Position numbers and translations under genes: made by a program. A stretch of DNA of 7,586 bases from Deltaproteobacteria bacterium (GTDB lineage: Bacteria; Desulfobacterota; Dissulfuribacteria; Dissulfuribacterales; QOAL01), in assembly GCA_026996955.1 (NCBI GenBank), contig JALWJV010000049.1, forward strand, positions 1 through 7,586. Reading direction: 5' to 3'. Below, piece after piece: positions 1-7,246 of this stretch. Numbering within the stretch: position 1 is the first letter of the stretch; each line of letters starts with the position of its first letter. The notes below the pieces were generated by a model. That model was not told the origin of the DNA. It did not search any database and worked only from the letters and a program-made list of their open reading frames with translations.

Positions 1-529
1 GCCCAGGGGTTACCACAACCACCCGCTGTCTTGCCGCAATATTGAAGTACAGCACGTTGTCAGCTATGCCTGCAGCGGTATCTATAAGCATGACCTCCGG
101 CGGGGACTCAAGGCGTTCCATCTCGCTTAAGAGCGTAAGCTTTTCCCCTTCACTCAGATTTACCAGTTCAGGCACACCTGACCCTGAGGGAAGAATCCTG
201 ATTCCCCCAGGCCCTGTGACAAGAATCTCATCAAGGGTCTTTTCACCTGAGAACAGGTGCTTGATGGTGTACCTTGGCGAAAGGCCAAGGATTACATCCA
301 CATTGGCAAGACCAAGGTCTGCATCCAGTATCATAACCCTTTTACCGGAATTTGCTATGGCAAGGCCAATATTTGTCACCATGCTTGTCTTGCCAACGCC
401 TCCCTTGCCACTGCTGAAACACATGACACGGGGATTTGCAGCAGTACCAGGCCTGCTCCGGACCTGTGACATACCTTCTTCCGCCATTATATTATCTTTC
501 CATTTCTTCAATGTCGCAGCCTGATTCAT
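1..529 (-). CDS. flhG: FlhG (FleN/YlxH) MinD-like ATPase, 5' part only
   Basis: This is the N-terminal 176 residues of a ParA/MinD-family ATPase that, with FlhF, controls flagellar number and placement. The gene runs off the left edge; family members are usually about 270-300 residues. Visible motifs are the deviant Walker A GKGGVGKT (residues 41-48, signature Lys42), the switch region LDADLGLANVD (68-78), and Walker B MLIDTAAG (147-154). The ATG at 527-529 has GAGGG six bases upstream (536-540), inside the end of flhF, and lies two bases after the flhF stop, so the two genes are probably translationally coupled. Starting here keeps an N-terminal segment NQAATLK (residues 2-8) that resembles the DQAxxLR helix by which FlhG stimulates the FlhF GTPase. 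A later in-frame ATG at 485-487 would lose it. Placement next to flhF separates it from cell-division MinD. Identification is confident; the C-terminal membrane-targeting helix cannot be seen. Confidence 0.95.
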   Translation of the reverse strand, partial: MNQAATLKKWKDNIMAEEGMSQVRSRPGTAANPRVMCFSSGKGGVGKTSMVTNIGLAIANSGKRVMILDADLGLANVDVILGLSPRYTIKHLFSGEKTLDEILVTGPGGIRILPSGSGVPELVNLSEGEKLTLLSEMERLESPPEVMLIDTAAGIADNVLYFNIAARQRVVVVTPG

Positions 530-531
530 CT

Positions 532-1827
532 CTAACCCTCAACCATTGCGGTGTCTGCCACACTGCTTCCTGTTTTTCGGGGCGGAACTCTGTCACTTGT
601 TCCTCTGAAATGTTCATCACCCCTTGCAAACAACAGCTCCATGACGTTACCACGGGTGGCATGCTTTATGTCTTCAGGAACCTTCTGACCGTCTGTGATG
701 TATGAAAGCGGGAGCCTCCAGCCAAGCACCGGCGTACACAGTGCTCCTGGTGACAGTGTTTCGTCCGCCTTGCTTATGGTCCAGCCCTTCACAGGAAATC
801 TGCGGTAAGTCTTTACCGTGGCAGCCATGTCACTTGACCTGTAAGTTGCGCATATAAATGCCATTGCCTTAAGCCCCGGCACTGCATCAAACATCTTCTC
901 AAGCTCTGTCTGATGTTTTGAAGACCTGCTGTTCCTGCCAATTGTATCCACAAGGATAAAATCAAGCTCCCTGTTTTCAGAAAATATCTTCACAAGCTCT
1001 CCTGTGTTACTTGCTGCAGAAAACGGTATTTCCATTATATCGGCATATTTTTTCAACTGCTCAACCCCGCCAAGCCTGTACGTATCCACTGTTATGATAT
1101 GACCTTTAAGACCGTGCCGGAATTTGAGATGCGCTGCAATCTTGGCAAGGGTTGTGGTCTTTCCAACTCCGGTTGGCCCAATAAACGCCCACCAACGTGG
1201 CATTGAAGATGAATGAATAAGTTCGCCTGCGGCAATCATGCCGCTGCACTTCTTTCTGAGCCATGAATAGACCGCCCTGTGATTAACCGGCCTTACGGCT
1301 GGATAGGATTTCAGAAATGCCGAAGCAAACCCTCGCTGAAGGTCAGGATCCATCTTCAGGAAATCAAACACCTCCTGCATTACCATCAGGGGATAGTGTG
1401 AGGAGGAGGGAATGGAAGAGGAAATAGCACCGGCAGCACCCGAAGAAAGACCGCGCTGCCCGCCTGAAGAGACAGACAGGGTAATCTTTTCAACCATGTC
1501 CCTTAACTGCCTTATCTCTTCATGAAGAGCTGCTGTATTCTGGTCATCACCTGCCGTTTTCGCCATGGACTGGGGATTCTCACCGGATTCGGAAGGCTGC
1601 TGCAAGACCCGCTCCATATTTTCACTTGAAGAAACCGGGGCGGTTTCGTGATCAATGTCAAAATCCACAGCGGCTACCACCTCAACAACACTCATCAAAG
1701 CCCCTGAGCCTGCATCCCGCACACGGCGCCTTGAGGTATTAAGGATAACAGCATCATCACCCAGTTCGGCCTTGACCATGGCAAGTGCCTCTGAGGCGTT
1801 ATGTGCTCTGAACCGTCTTATGTTCAT
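532..1827 (-). CDS. flhF: FlhF, SRP-type GTPase for flagellar placement
   Basis: This complete 431-residue protein is a homologue of Ffh/FtsY that marks the site of flagellum assembly, usually the pole, and is regulated by FlhG. The N-terminus (MNIRRFRAHN...) matches the typical FlhF opening. It is followed by a variable, Ser/Gln-rich region of low complexity (about 60-145), a helical N domain (about 148-205) and the G domain (about 211-395). G-domain motifs are the P-loop GPTGVGKTTT (217-226), DTYRLGGVEQL (248-258), G3 DTIGR (294-298), G4 SKADET (352-357) and the closing GQKVPEDI (380-387). G3 and G4 depart from the usual DTAGR and TKLDE. The C-terminal tail after about residue 400 is basic and polar. 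The start is the ATG at 1825-1827, with GAGGG seven bases upstream (1835-1839). The gene sits 71 bases after flhA and 2 bases before flhG, the order common in polar flagellates. The family call is secure; normal GTPase activity is inferred. Confidence 0.96.
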   Translation of the reverse strand: MNIRRFRAHNASEALAMVKAELGDDAVILNTSRRRVRDAGSGALMSVVEVVAAVDFDIDHETAPVSSSENMERVLQQPSESGENPQSMAKTAGDDQNTAALHEEIRQLRDMVEKITLSVSSGGQRGLSSGAAGAISSSIPSSSHYPLMVMQEVFDFLKMDPDLQRGFASAFLKSYPAVRPVNHRAVYSWLRKKCSGMIAAGELIHSSSMPRWWAFIGPTGVGKTTTLAKIAAHLKFRHGLKGHIITVDTYRLGGVEQLKKYADIMEIPFSAASNTGELVKIFSENRELDFILVDTIGRNSRSSKHQTELEKMFDAVPGLKAMAFICATYRSSDMAATVKTYRRFPVKGWTISKADETLSPGALCTPVLGWRLPLSYITDGQKVPEDIKHATRGNVMELLFARGDEHFRGTSDRVPPRKTGSSVADTAMVEG

Positions 1828-1834
1828 GGATATT

Positions 1835-1839
1835 CCCTC
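1835..1839 (-). promoter_or_regulatory. Ribosome binding site of flhF
   Basis: GAGGG lies seven bases before the flhF ATG at 1825-1827. It supports that start over any upstream one, because an in-frame TAA (1840-1842) closes the frame immediately upstream. It falls in the 71-base flhA-flhF spacer, the only real non-coding gap in the window. No convincing promoter or terminator hairpin was seen in that spacer. Confidence 0.7.
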
Positions 1840-1898
1840 TTACTCCTTCAATGGCTCAATCCAGTTCCTTGTCATTTCTGCGCTTATATCTCCTGTTT

Positions 1899-3989
1899 TC
1901 ACCTCACGACACCAATAGATTCAAGGCGGACGTTACCCGGAATTTCAGCATGGGAGAGCACTGAAACATCAGGCAGGAACCGTTCAATAAGTTTGCTCAG
2001 GTGCCGCCTTATTGCCGGATTTGTGAGAATTACCGCCTTAAAACCCCTTACCGTTGCATCTTCAACCGCAGCCTGCACTGACTTTACTATCTGCTGGGCC
2101 TGGGCCGGATCAAGGGCAAGGAAACTTCCGTGTTCTGTCTGCTGAATCCCGTTTCTTACCAGGTCTTCCAGTGAAGGATCCACTGTGATAACCGGAAGGA
2201 CACCGTCTGGCGTGAGAAGCGGTTTTACTATTGCCCTACCAAGTTTCTGACGCACATATTCAGTGAGTATGTCAGGGTCTTTTGTCATTGCTGCGTAATC
2301 TGCAAGGGTCTCTGTTATGGTAAGCAGATCACGTATGGATATCTTCTCCCTTACCAGATTCTGAAGCACCTTCTGGATTACACCAAGGGAGAGGTTTTCC
2401 GTAACCTCTTCAACGGCCTTTGGACTGACCTTTGCCAGGGCATCAAGCAGGCGCTGCACCTCCTGCCTTCCAAGGAGCTCATCTGCATTGCTCCGGATCA
2501 CCTCGGCAAGATGAGTTGCCACAACAGTTGAAGGATCAACCACGGTGTATCCTGCCATCTGGGCATGCTCCTTCTGATCCTCGGTTATCCAGACAGCCGG
2601 AAGGCCAAAGGCAGGCTCAGTGGTTGGGATACCGTCTATCTCGCCTGTGGCATCCCCAGGGTTCATGGCAAGCAGGTGCCCCATCATTATCTCGCCTGAT
2701 GCCACATCAATACCCTTTATAAGAATGGAGTACTGGCCTGGATTCATCTGTAGGTTATCCCTTACATGAAGTGGAGGAACGATAAGGCCCATCTCCTGGG
2801 CAAACTGCCTGCGGATGGACCTGATTCGCTCAAGGAGATCACCTCCCTGTTCCTCATCAACCAGTGGTATAAGGCCGTAGCCCACTTCAAGCTCCAGCAT
2901 GTCCATGGCAAGAAGCTGTTCAACCTCCTCGGTTGACCCTGCTTCAGGCGCCTCCTGGGCAGCCTCTGCCTCTTCCTCCTCAGGTTCCGGTCCCAGTATC
3001 TTTGACTCCTCCTTAAAGGCAAACCATGCAAGGGATGCAATGCCTGCAGAAAGCAGGGCAAATGGAGCCACAGGAAGACCAGGAACAAGGCCAAAGAGAA
3101 AGACCACCCCGGAGGTAACCGCAAGGGCCTGGGGCTGGCTTGCAAACTGCTTGAGAAACTCCCTGCCCATGCCTGCTGTTGATGCTGCGCGGCTCACCAG
3201 GATACCTGCGGCAGTTGAGATAATCAGGGCAGGGATCTGGGATACAAGGCCGTCTCCGACAGTAAGGAGTGTATAACTCTGTGCGGCAGCGGATACCGGC
3301 ATGTCCTGCTGTAGGACACCTATAATAAAGCCACCGATTACGTTAATTGCCATTATGATAAGGCCGGCAATGGCCTCGCCGCGAACAAACTTGCTGGCAC
3401 CGTCCATTGCCCCGTAAAACTCGCTCTCCTTGGCAATTTCATCCCTGCGCCTTCTTGCCTCTGCCTCATCAATAAGACCGGCATTCAGATCCGCATCTAT
3501 TGCCATCTGCTTTCCAGGCATTGCATCAAGGGTAAACCTTGCGGCTACCTCGGCGATACGCCCGGAACCCTTGGTGATAACCACAAAGTTGATGATGACC
3601 AGGATGGCAAAGACAATGCCGCCAACTACGAAATTTCCGCCAACCACAAACTCCCCAAAACCCATGATGATGTGGCCTGCTGCATCAGGTCCCTCATGGC
3701 CGTGTAGGAGAATAAGCCTTGTTGAGGCAATATTAAGGGAGAGCCTGAACAGGGTGGTCAAGAGGAGCATTGAGGGAAAGACCGGAAAATCAAGAGGTTT
3801 TATCACATAAAGTGAAAGCAGAAATACGAGCAGTGAGACCGTGATGTTAAGGGCAAGGAACATGTCCAGGGCAGGAGACGGAAGGGGAAGCACCATAAGG
3901 AGCAGGATGCCCACAACTCCCACTGCGGCAATCAGATTACTGCTGTCTATCTGGATACCTTCAAAGAGGTTTTCAGCAATCGTTGCCAT
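1899..3989 (-). CDS. flhA: FlhA, flagellar type III export gate protein
   Basis: This complete 696-residue inner-membrane protein is the export-gate component that couples proton flow to secretion and docks chaperone-substrate complexes. The N-terminal half has about eight hydrophobic segments (roughly 17-37, 42-64, 70-90, 107-136, 204-228, 242-268, 286-306 and 308-328). The FHIPEP family signature lies at about 144-167 and includes MPGKQM (157-162). An acidic Glu/Ala/Pro linker (about 335-357) leads to the cytoplasmic domain (about 358-696), which begins LEVGYGLIPLVD. Charged residues known from Salmonella FlhA are present with an offset of three: Arg91 (Arg94), Lys200 (Lys203) and Asp246 (Asp249). 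The Asp208 equivalent is Glu205. The ATG at 3987-3989 follows the flhB stop by three bases and has AGGAG eight bases upstream inside flhB. An injectisome SctV protein is the main alternative, but the flagellar neighbours exclude it. Confidence 0.98.
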   Translation of the reverse strand: MATIAENLFEGIQIDSSNLIAAVGVVGILLLMVLPLPSPALDMFLALNITVSLLVFLLSLYVIKPLDFPVFPSMLLLTTLFRLSLNIASTRLILLHGHEGPDAAGHIIMGFGEFVVGGNFVVGGIVFAILVIINFVVITKGSGRIAEVAARFTLDAMPGKQMAIDADLNAGLIDEAEARRRRDEIAKESEFYGAMDGASKFVRGEAIAGLIIMAINVIGGFIIGVLQQDMPVSAAAQSYTLLTVGDGLVSQIPALIISTAAGILVSRAASTAGMGREFLKQFASQPQALAVTSGVVFLFGLVPGLPVAPFALLSAGIASLAWFAFKEESKILGPEPEEEEAEAAQEAPEAGSTEEVEQLLAMDMLELEVGYGLIPLVDEEQGGDLLERIRSIRRQFAQEMGLIVPPLHVRDNLQMNPGQYSILIKGIDVASGEIMMGHLLAMNPGDATGEIDGIPTTEPAFGLPAVWITEDQKEHAQMAGYTVVDPSTVVATHLAEVIRSNADELLGRQEVQRLLDALAKVSPKAVEEVTENLSLGVIQKVLQNLVREKISIRDLLTITETLADYAAMTKDPDILTEYVRQKLGRAIVKPLLTPDGVLPVITVDPSLEDLVRNGIQQTEHGSFLALDPAQAQQIVKSVQAAVEDATVRGFKAVILTNPAIRRHLSKLIERFLPDVSVLSHAEIPGNVRLESIGVVR

Positions 3990-3992
3990 TTA

Positions 3993-5078
3993 TCATGCTC
4001 CTGTCCCTGACCTGCGGGATTTTTTGCGAAGGCTGTAAACGTGTGCAAGCACCTGTGCTACTGCCTGGTAGAGCTGCTCGGGAATGACCTTTCCCACATC
4101 AACCAGCTTGTAAAGGCTCTGGGCAAGGGGCTTGTTCTCAATTACAGGCACGCCATTTTCCCGGGCCAGTTTGCGGATTCGGTCCGCCACATGGCCAGAT
4201 CCTTTTGCCACTACCTTTGGTGCCTCCATGCTTGATGAATCATATTTAAGTGCCACAGCCAGGTGAGTCGGGTTGGTGATGATAACATCAGCCTCGGGCA
4301 CCTCAGCCATCATGCGCTTCATTGCCATCTCGCGCTGGATTGACCTGATCTTGGACTTGACCTGGGGATCACCCTCTGTCTGCTTGTGCTCCTCCTTGAC
4401 CTCCTGTTTGGTCATCCTCAGGTTCTTCTCAAAGTCCCACTTCTGGAACATGAAATCCAGGATGGCCAGGAATATCATTACCAGGCACACCTTCCAGAAA
4501 AGTGTGAAACTGACCTGGCTCACGTACGAGAGGATCATGCCCGGAGTCTGATCAAGCAGGGGGACAAGGCGCGGCATCTGCGAGCTCATGGTATCCCACG
4601 CAATCCAGCCAACCACCACAAGCTTGAACAGGGATTTTCCAAACTCCATAAGGGACTGGGCTGAAAAGAGCCGCTTTATACCCTCCAGGGGATTTAACTT
4701 GGAAAATTTGGGAACAATTGCCTCCCAGGCAAGGAGACTTCCCACCTGGAGGTAGTTTGAAAGGACTGCCACTGCAAACAGGACAAGAAACAGAGGAAGC
4801 AGGGTGACAGAAAGTTGACGCATGGCATATAGCCCCATGCCGGGCATGGCGTTTACCGTGATGTTATGCACCGCTGCCTCATGCAGGTAGTATTTGAGAA
4901 TCCCGGTGAGGTGATGATAAAAAAACGCACTGCCCCAGTACAGGACAAAGACTCCTGTAAGGAGGACTGCAACAGAGGCAAGCTCCCTGCTCTTTGCGAC
5001 CTGTCCCTTTTCGCGGGCCTCCTCCCGCTTCTTAGGGGTCGCCTGTTCAGTGCGTTCCTGAAAGGATTCTTCTGCCAT
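3993..5078 (-). CDS. flhB: FlhB, export switch protein with self-cleaving NPTH site
   Basis: This complete 361-residue inner-membrane protein associates with the FliPQR channel and switches export from rod/hook to filament substrates. The N-terminus (MAEESFQERTEQATPKK) is the typical charged FlhB opening. Hydrophobic stretches lie at about 33-55, 90-112, 148-165 and 183-210. A charged linker (about 214-258) leads to the autocleavage motif NPTH at residues 269-272 (bases 4263-4274), the same position as in Salmonella FlhB, where the backbone breaks between Asn and Pro. The C-terminal domain continues through ENGVPVIENKPLAQ and ends in a short basic tail. The length is near the family norm, slightly shorter than the enterobacterial protein. 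The ATG at 5076-5078 has GAGG eight bases upstream, overlapping the fliR stop, and AGGAGG a little further up. The stop is a tandem TGA TAA, followed directly by the flhA ATG. All residues expected for function are present. Confidence 0.98.
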   Translation of the reverse strand: MAEESFQERTEQATPKKREEAREKGQVAKSRELASVAVLLTGVFVLYWGSAFFYHHLTGILKYYLHEAAVHNITVNAMPGMGLYAMRQLSVTLLPLFLVLFAVAVLSNYLQVGSLLAWEAIVPKFSKLNPLEGIKRLFSAQSLMEFGKSLFKLVVVGWIAWDTMSSQMPRLVPLLDQTPGMILSYVSQVSFTLFWKVCLVMIFLAILDFMFQKWDFEKNLRMTKQEVKEEHKQTEGDPQVKSKIRSIQREMAMKRMMAEVPEADVIITNPTHLAVALKYDSSSMEAPKVVAKGSGHVADRIRKLARENGVPVIENKPLAQSLYKLVDVGKVIPEQLYQAVAQVLAHVYSLRKKSRRSGTGA

Positions 5079-5088
5079 AGATTATTCC

Positions 5089-5883
5089 TCAGCCTCCTGC
5101 CATTATCCTCATGGCAACGGGCATGAACCTGAAACATCTGTCTAATGAACGGCCAAGCACCGGCCAGAAAAACTGCATGGAAAGCCCCATGAAAAAGAGC
5201 CCCAGGGCTATGTTTATTCCAAAGCTAACTATGAGCATATTTATCTGGGGCACCATCTTGGCAAGTATCCCAAGGGCTACCTGTGAAAACAGGAGCACAA
5301 CCATCACAGGCGCAAGCAGCTTGATTGAAAGGACGAACATATCCCTGCTCATCTCAAGCATAATCTCCATAAGGCCCGGGGCTGTGGCAAACCTGCCCGG
5401 CGACAGAAGCTCAAAACTCCTGTGCAGGTAGCGAATAATTACCAGGTGTCCATCTGTTGCCAGAAAAAGGAGCAGGGCGATTACATAGGCAAAATGGGCA
5501 AGTATTGCTGACTGGGTTCCTGTGGTTGGGTCCATTACGTTTGCAACACTGAATCCCATCTGTATGCTCACCATCTGTCCTGCTGTCTGGAGGCCTGCAA
5601 AGATCAGCCTCATCATAAGGGCAAGGGTCATGCCTGCCATAAGTTCTGTGACTGCAAGCAGGAGATACCCCAGGGGAGATGCTGGCATCATGCCTGCGTT
5701 CCAGGGCACAACCGGGGTGAGCATCAGGGAAATCACAAGCACCATTGCAGCCTTTACCTGCATGGGAAGGGTGGTGCTGCTGAATACCGGCATCAGGAAC
5801 AAGAGAGCTGCAACCCTGGTAAGCACCAGGCCGAACACAGCGTAATGTTCCATTATCCAGTTTAGCAGATCAGCATTAATCAC
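5089..5883 (-). CDS. fliR: FliR, export channel subunit
   Basis: This 264-residue multi-span membrane protein is the single-copy subunit that completes the FliP5FliQ4FliR1 export channel. It is almost wholly hydrophobic, with family landmarks LTRVAALLFLMPVF (21-34), GLQTAGQMVSIQMGFS (97-112), the following DPTTG (118-122), and ILAKMVPQINM (206-216). The start chosen is the GTG at 5881-5883. It has AGGGGG seven bases upstream (5891-5896) and gives MINADLLNWI, close to the usual short FliR N-terminus. A second GTG at 5902-5904 overlaps the fliQ TGA and would add seven residues (MITGGIP), but it has no properly spaced SD. Both options use GTG. The gene lies 17 bases after the fliQ stop with the preferred start and 10 bases before flhB. 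Its last codons (Gly-Gly-stop) contain the AGGAGG used by flhB. Function is secure; the start is moderately so. Confidence 0.95.
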   Translation of the reverse strand: MINADLLNWIMEHYAVFGLVLTRVAALLFLMPVFSSTTLPMQVKAAMVLVISLMLTPVVPWNAGMMPASPLGYLLLAVTELMAGMTLALMMRLIFAGLQTAGQMVSIQMGFSVANVMDPTTGTQSAILAHFAYVIALLLFLATDGHLVIIRYLHRSFELLSPGRFATAPGLMEIMLEMSRDMFVLSIKLLAPVMVVLLFSQVALGILAKMVPQINMLIVSFGINIALGLFFMGLSMQFFWPVLGRSLDRCFRFMPVAMRIMAGG

Positions 5884-5890
5884 AGGTATT

Positions 5891-5896
5891 CCCCCT
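5891..5896 (-). promoter_or_regulatory. Ribosome binding site deciding the fliR start
   Basis: AGGGGG lies seven bases before the GTG at 5881-5883 and only 5 bases inside the alternative GTG start at 5902-5904. Its spacing supports the downstream, shorter FliR. The upstream GTG has only AAGG directly abutting it, which is too close to serve. Confidence 0.65.
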
Positions 5897-5900
5897 GTTA

Positions 5901-6170
5901 TCACCTTATATATTGAGGTATATGCAGTATGAGATTTCTTGTAAAATCAATTATTTTATTCATCATCCAGGGAAAGGCTATAAGAAGGCCCACAAGAACT
6001 GCGATAATCTTAGGCACAAAGGTAAGGGTCATCTCCTGTATCTGGGTTACTGCCTGAAATATGCTCACCATAAGCCCTACGCCAAGGCCAAGCCCCAGCA
6101 TGGGAAGGCTTATCAGCAGAGTCAGTTCAATGGCGTCCCTGGCAAGGCCCACCACCATATCCTGGGTCAT
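5901..6170 (-). CDS. fliQ: FliQ, export channel subunit
   Basis: This complete 89-residue protein matches the usual family length. It forms two membrane hairpin helices (about 15-38 and 53-75) and four copies pack against FliP in the export channel. The conserved central segment QAVTQIQEMTLTFVPK (39-54) is diagnostic for FliQ/SctS. The start is the ATG at 6168-6170, with GGAGG eight bases upstream (6179-6183) inside the last codons of fliP. An in-frame TTG at 6186-6188 would add six residues but lacks comparable support and departs from the family N-terminus. The gene begins four bases after the fliP stop and ends with TGA directly followed by an in-frame TAA. Flagellar rather than injectisome identity rests on the neighbours. 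Confidence 0.96.
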   Translation of the reverse strand: MTQDMVVGLARDAIELTLLISLPMLGLGLGVGLMVSIFQAVTQIQEMTLTFVPKIIAVLVGLLIAFPWMMNKIIDFTRNLILHIPQYIR

Positions 6171-6174
6171 GTCA

Positions 6175-6951
6175 TCAGCCTCCGGCAATAAAGCTCTTTA
6201 CTATTGAGCCGGTAAGGATGTTCCAGCCATCAACCAGCACAAACAGCAGCAGTTTGAACGGCAGCGATATCATAACAGGGGGAAGCATCATCATACCCAT
6301 TGAGAGAAGCACGCTTGCCACAACCATATCAATAATGAGAAACGGAATAAAAAGTATAAAACCAATCTGAAAGGCGGTTTTAAGCTCGCTTATCATAAAG
6401 GCCGGAATCAAGACAGTGGTTGGTATATCATCCTGATTCTTGGGATCACTTATCTTTGCCATGCCTGCAAAGAGAGCAAGATCTGCCTCCCTGGTCTGGG
6501 CAAACATGAACTTTCTAACCGGCTTCTGCACCCTCTTGACCGCCTCCCTGAAGGATATCTCCTCATCAAGATAGGGCTGAATGGCAGTGTTGAATGCTGT
6601 CTTCCAGACAGGCGTCATGATGAAAAAGGTAAGGAACAGGGCAAGCCCTATGAGGACCTGGTTTGGCGGTGCCTGCTGGGTTCCAACAGCCTGGCGCAGA
6701 AAGCCGAACACCACGATTATCCTGGTAAAGGAGGTCATCATAAGCAGGATGGAGGGGGCAAGGGAGAGGACTGTGAGAAGCCCTACTATTACAAGGCCTG
6801 TTGCAACCCTGTCAGGGCTTGTTGCATCCTCCATTCCAACTGTAACAGAGGGCAGGGTAACTGCGTATGCCTCCTGAAATGACAGGAGGATTATTAAAAA
6901 AACCGCCCCTGACATCAGCAGGGACAAGCCTGTCTTATGCCCCTGTTTCAT
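6175..6951 (-). CDS. fliP: FliP, export channel subunit with signal peptide
   Basis: This complete 258-residue protein forms the pentameric core of the export channel. Residues 1-30 look like a cleavable signal peptide: a basic start (MKQGHKTG), a hydrophobic core ([15 protein letters not shown]) and AYA before the probable cut after residue 30. Signal peptides are known in FliP and absent from most other export components. Family landmarks are [18 protein letters not shown] (71-88), APPNQVL (94-100), [17 protein letters not shown] (182-198), the methionine-rich gate loop GMMMLPP (219-225) and [14 protein letters not shown] (230-243). The ATG at 6949-6951 gives this signal peptide and has a modest AAGGGA about ten bases upstream. 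It overlaps the end of fliO by 17 bases. Upstream starts in the same frame (for example 6972 or 7062) only read through fliO out of frame and would bury the signal peptide. The stop is a tandem TGA TGA. Confidence 0.96.
   Translation of the reverse strand: MKQGHKTGLSLLMSGAVFLIILLSFQEAYAVTLPSVTVGMEDATSPDRVATGLVIVGLLTVLSLAPSILLMMTSFTRIIVVFGFLRQAVGTQQAPPNQVLIGLALFLTFFIMTPVWKTAFNTAIQPYLDEEISFREAVKRVQKPVRKFMFAQTREADLALFAGMAKISDPKNQDDIPTTVLIPAFMISELKTAFQIGFILFIPFLIIDMVVASVLLSMGMMMLPPVMISLPFKLLLFVLVDGWNILTGSIVKSFIAGG
6179..6183 (-). promoter_or_regulatory. Ribosome binding site of fliQ inside the fliP end
   Basis: GGAGG eight bases before the fliQ ATG (6168-6170) is formed by the last two glycine codons of fliP (GGA GGC) before its TGA. 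It decides the 89-residue start of FliQ and implies coupling of fliQ translation to fliP. Confidence 0.7.
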
Positions 6952-7246
6952 GAGGTTTCTTTCCCTTTTCATCTTGTGGAAATAGCGTAGAGCTCCCTGT
7001 TTCAATATCCCCGATATAATCAAAACCCTTTTCCGAGCTTGCAAGCACCAGAGTCCTCTCACCTACCCGCACCACACAGATGTGCCGCCGCGGAAGAATC
7101 ATCCTTGTCTCAATTACCTCTATAAGCCCCTTTCCCCTTGACTGGATCACAGAGCCCCATTTTTTGAGGCAGTAAAAGAGCAGCAGAAGCAGCCCAAGCA
7201 CCAGGGCAAGGGCCCCTATCATGCGTATGTAAATGCCGGTATCCAT
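6935..7246 (-). CDS. fliO: FliO, small membrane assembly factor for FliP
   Basis: This 103-residue protein has a short periplasmic start, one strong membrane helix (about 9-26, [13 protein letters not shown]), a basic stop-transfer patch (KKW) and a small cytoplasmic domain with the [27 protein letters not shown] pattern (residues 42-68, quoted here as its key stretch [13 protein letters not shown]). That domain resembles the FliO/YscJ-like beta fold in which an LxxxxxxxVxVGxRxLVLG-type motif is conserved. FliO is poorly conserved, so position between fliN and fliP is a large part of the identification. Its known role is to stabilise FliP and promote FliP ring assembly. The ATG at 7244-7246 is 26 bases after the fliN stop and lacks a clear SD, unlike every other gene here, so it may be poorly translated or depend on coupling. 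The charged C-terminal tail overlaps the start of fliP by 17 bases. Confidence 0.88.
   Translation of the reverse strand: MDTGIYIRMIGALALVLGLLLLLFYCLKKWGSVIQSRGKGLIEVIETRMILPRRHICVVRVGERTLVLASSEKGFDYIGDIETGSSTLFPQDEKGKKPHETGA

Noticed and set aside
42..524. Plus-strand open frame of 160 codons at the left edge
   Set aside because: It lies exactly antisense to flhG, whose Walker motifs are clear. The predicted protein is Ser/Pro/Thr-rich with no recognisable domain. Other plus-strand frames (for example 1801-2145, 2899-3276, 3430-3810, 5111-5431, 5522-5845 and 5913-6191) are the same kind of shadow.
2762..3145. Minus-strand open frame inside flhA in another frame
   Set aside because: It overlaps the conserved flhA coding region, is Arg/Leu/Pro-rich as expected for an out-of-frame reading, and has no start signal.
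4263..4274. NPTH site in FlhB as a novelty
   Set aside because: It is the normal autocleavage motif at the normal position.
6171..6188. TTG start adding six residues to FliQ
   Set aside because: The ATG at 6168-6170 has GGAGG at ideal spacing and gives the usual 89-residue FliQ.
6952..7062. Longer FliP starting up to 37 residues upstream
   Set aside because: The extra residues are read out of frame from fliO, lack an SD, and would place the clear signal peptide in the interior of the protein.
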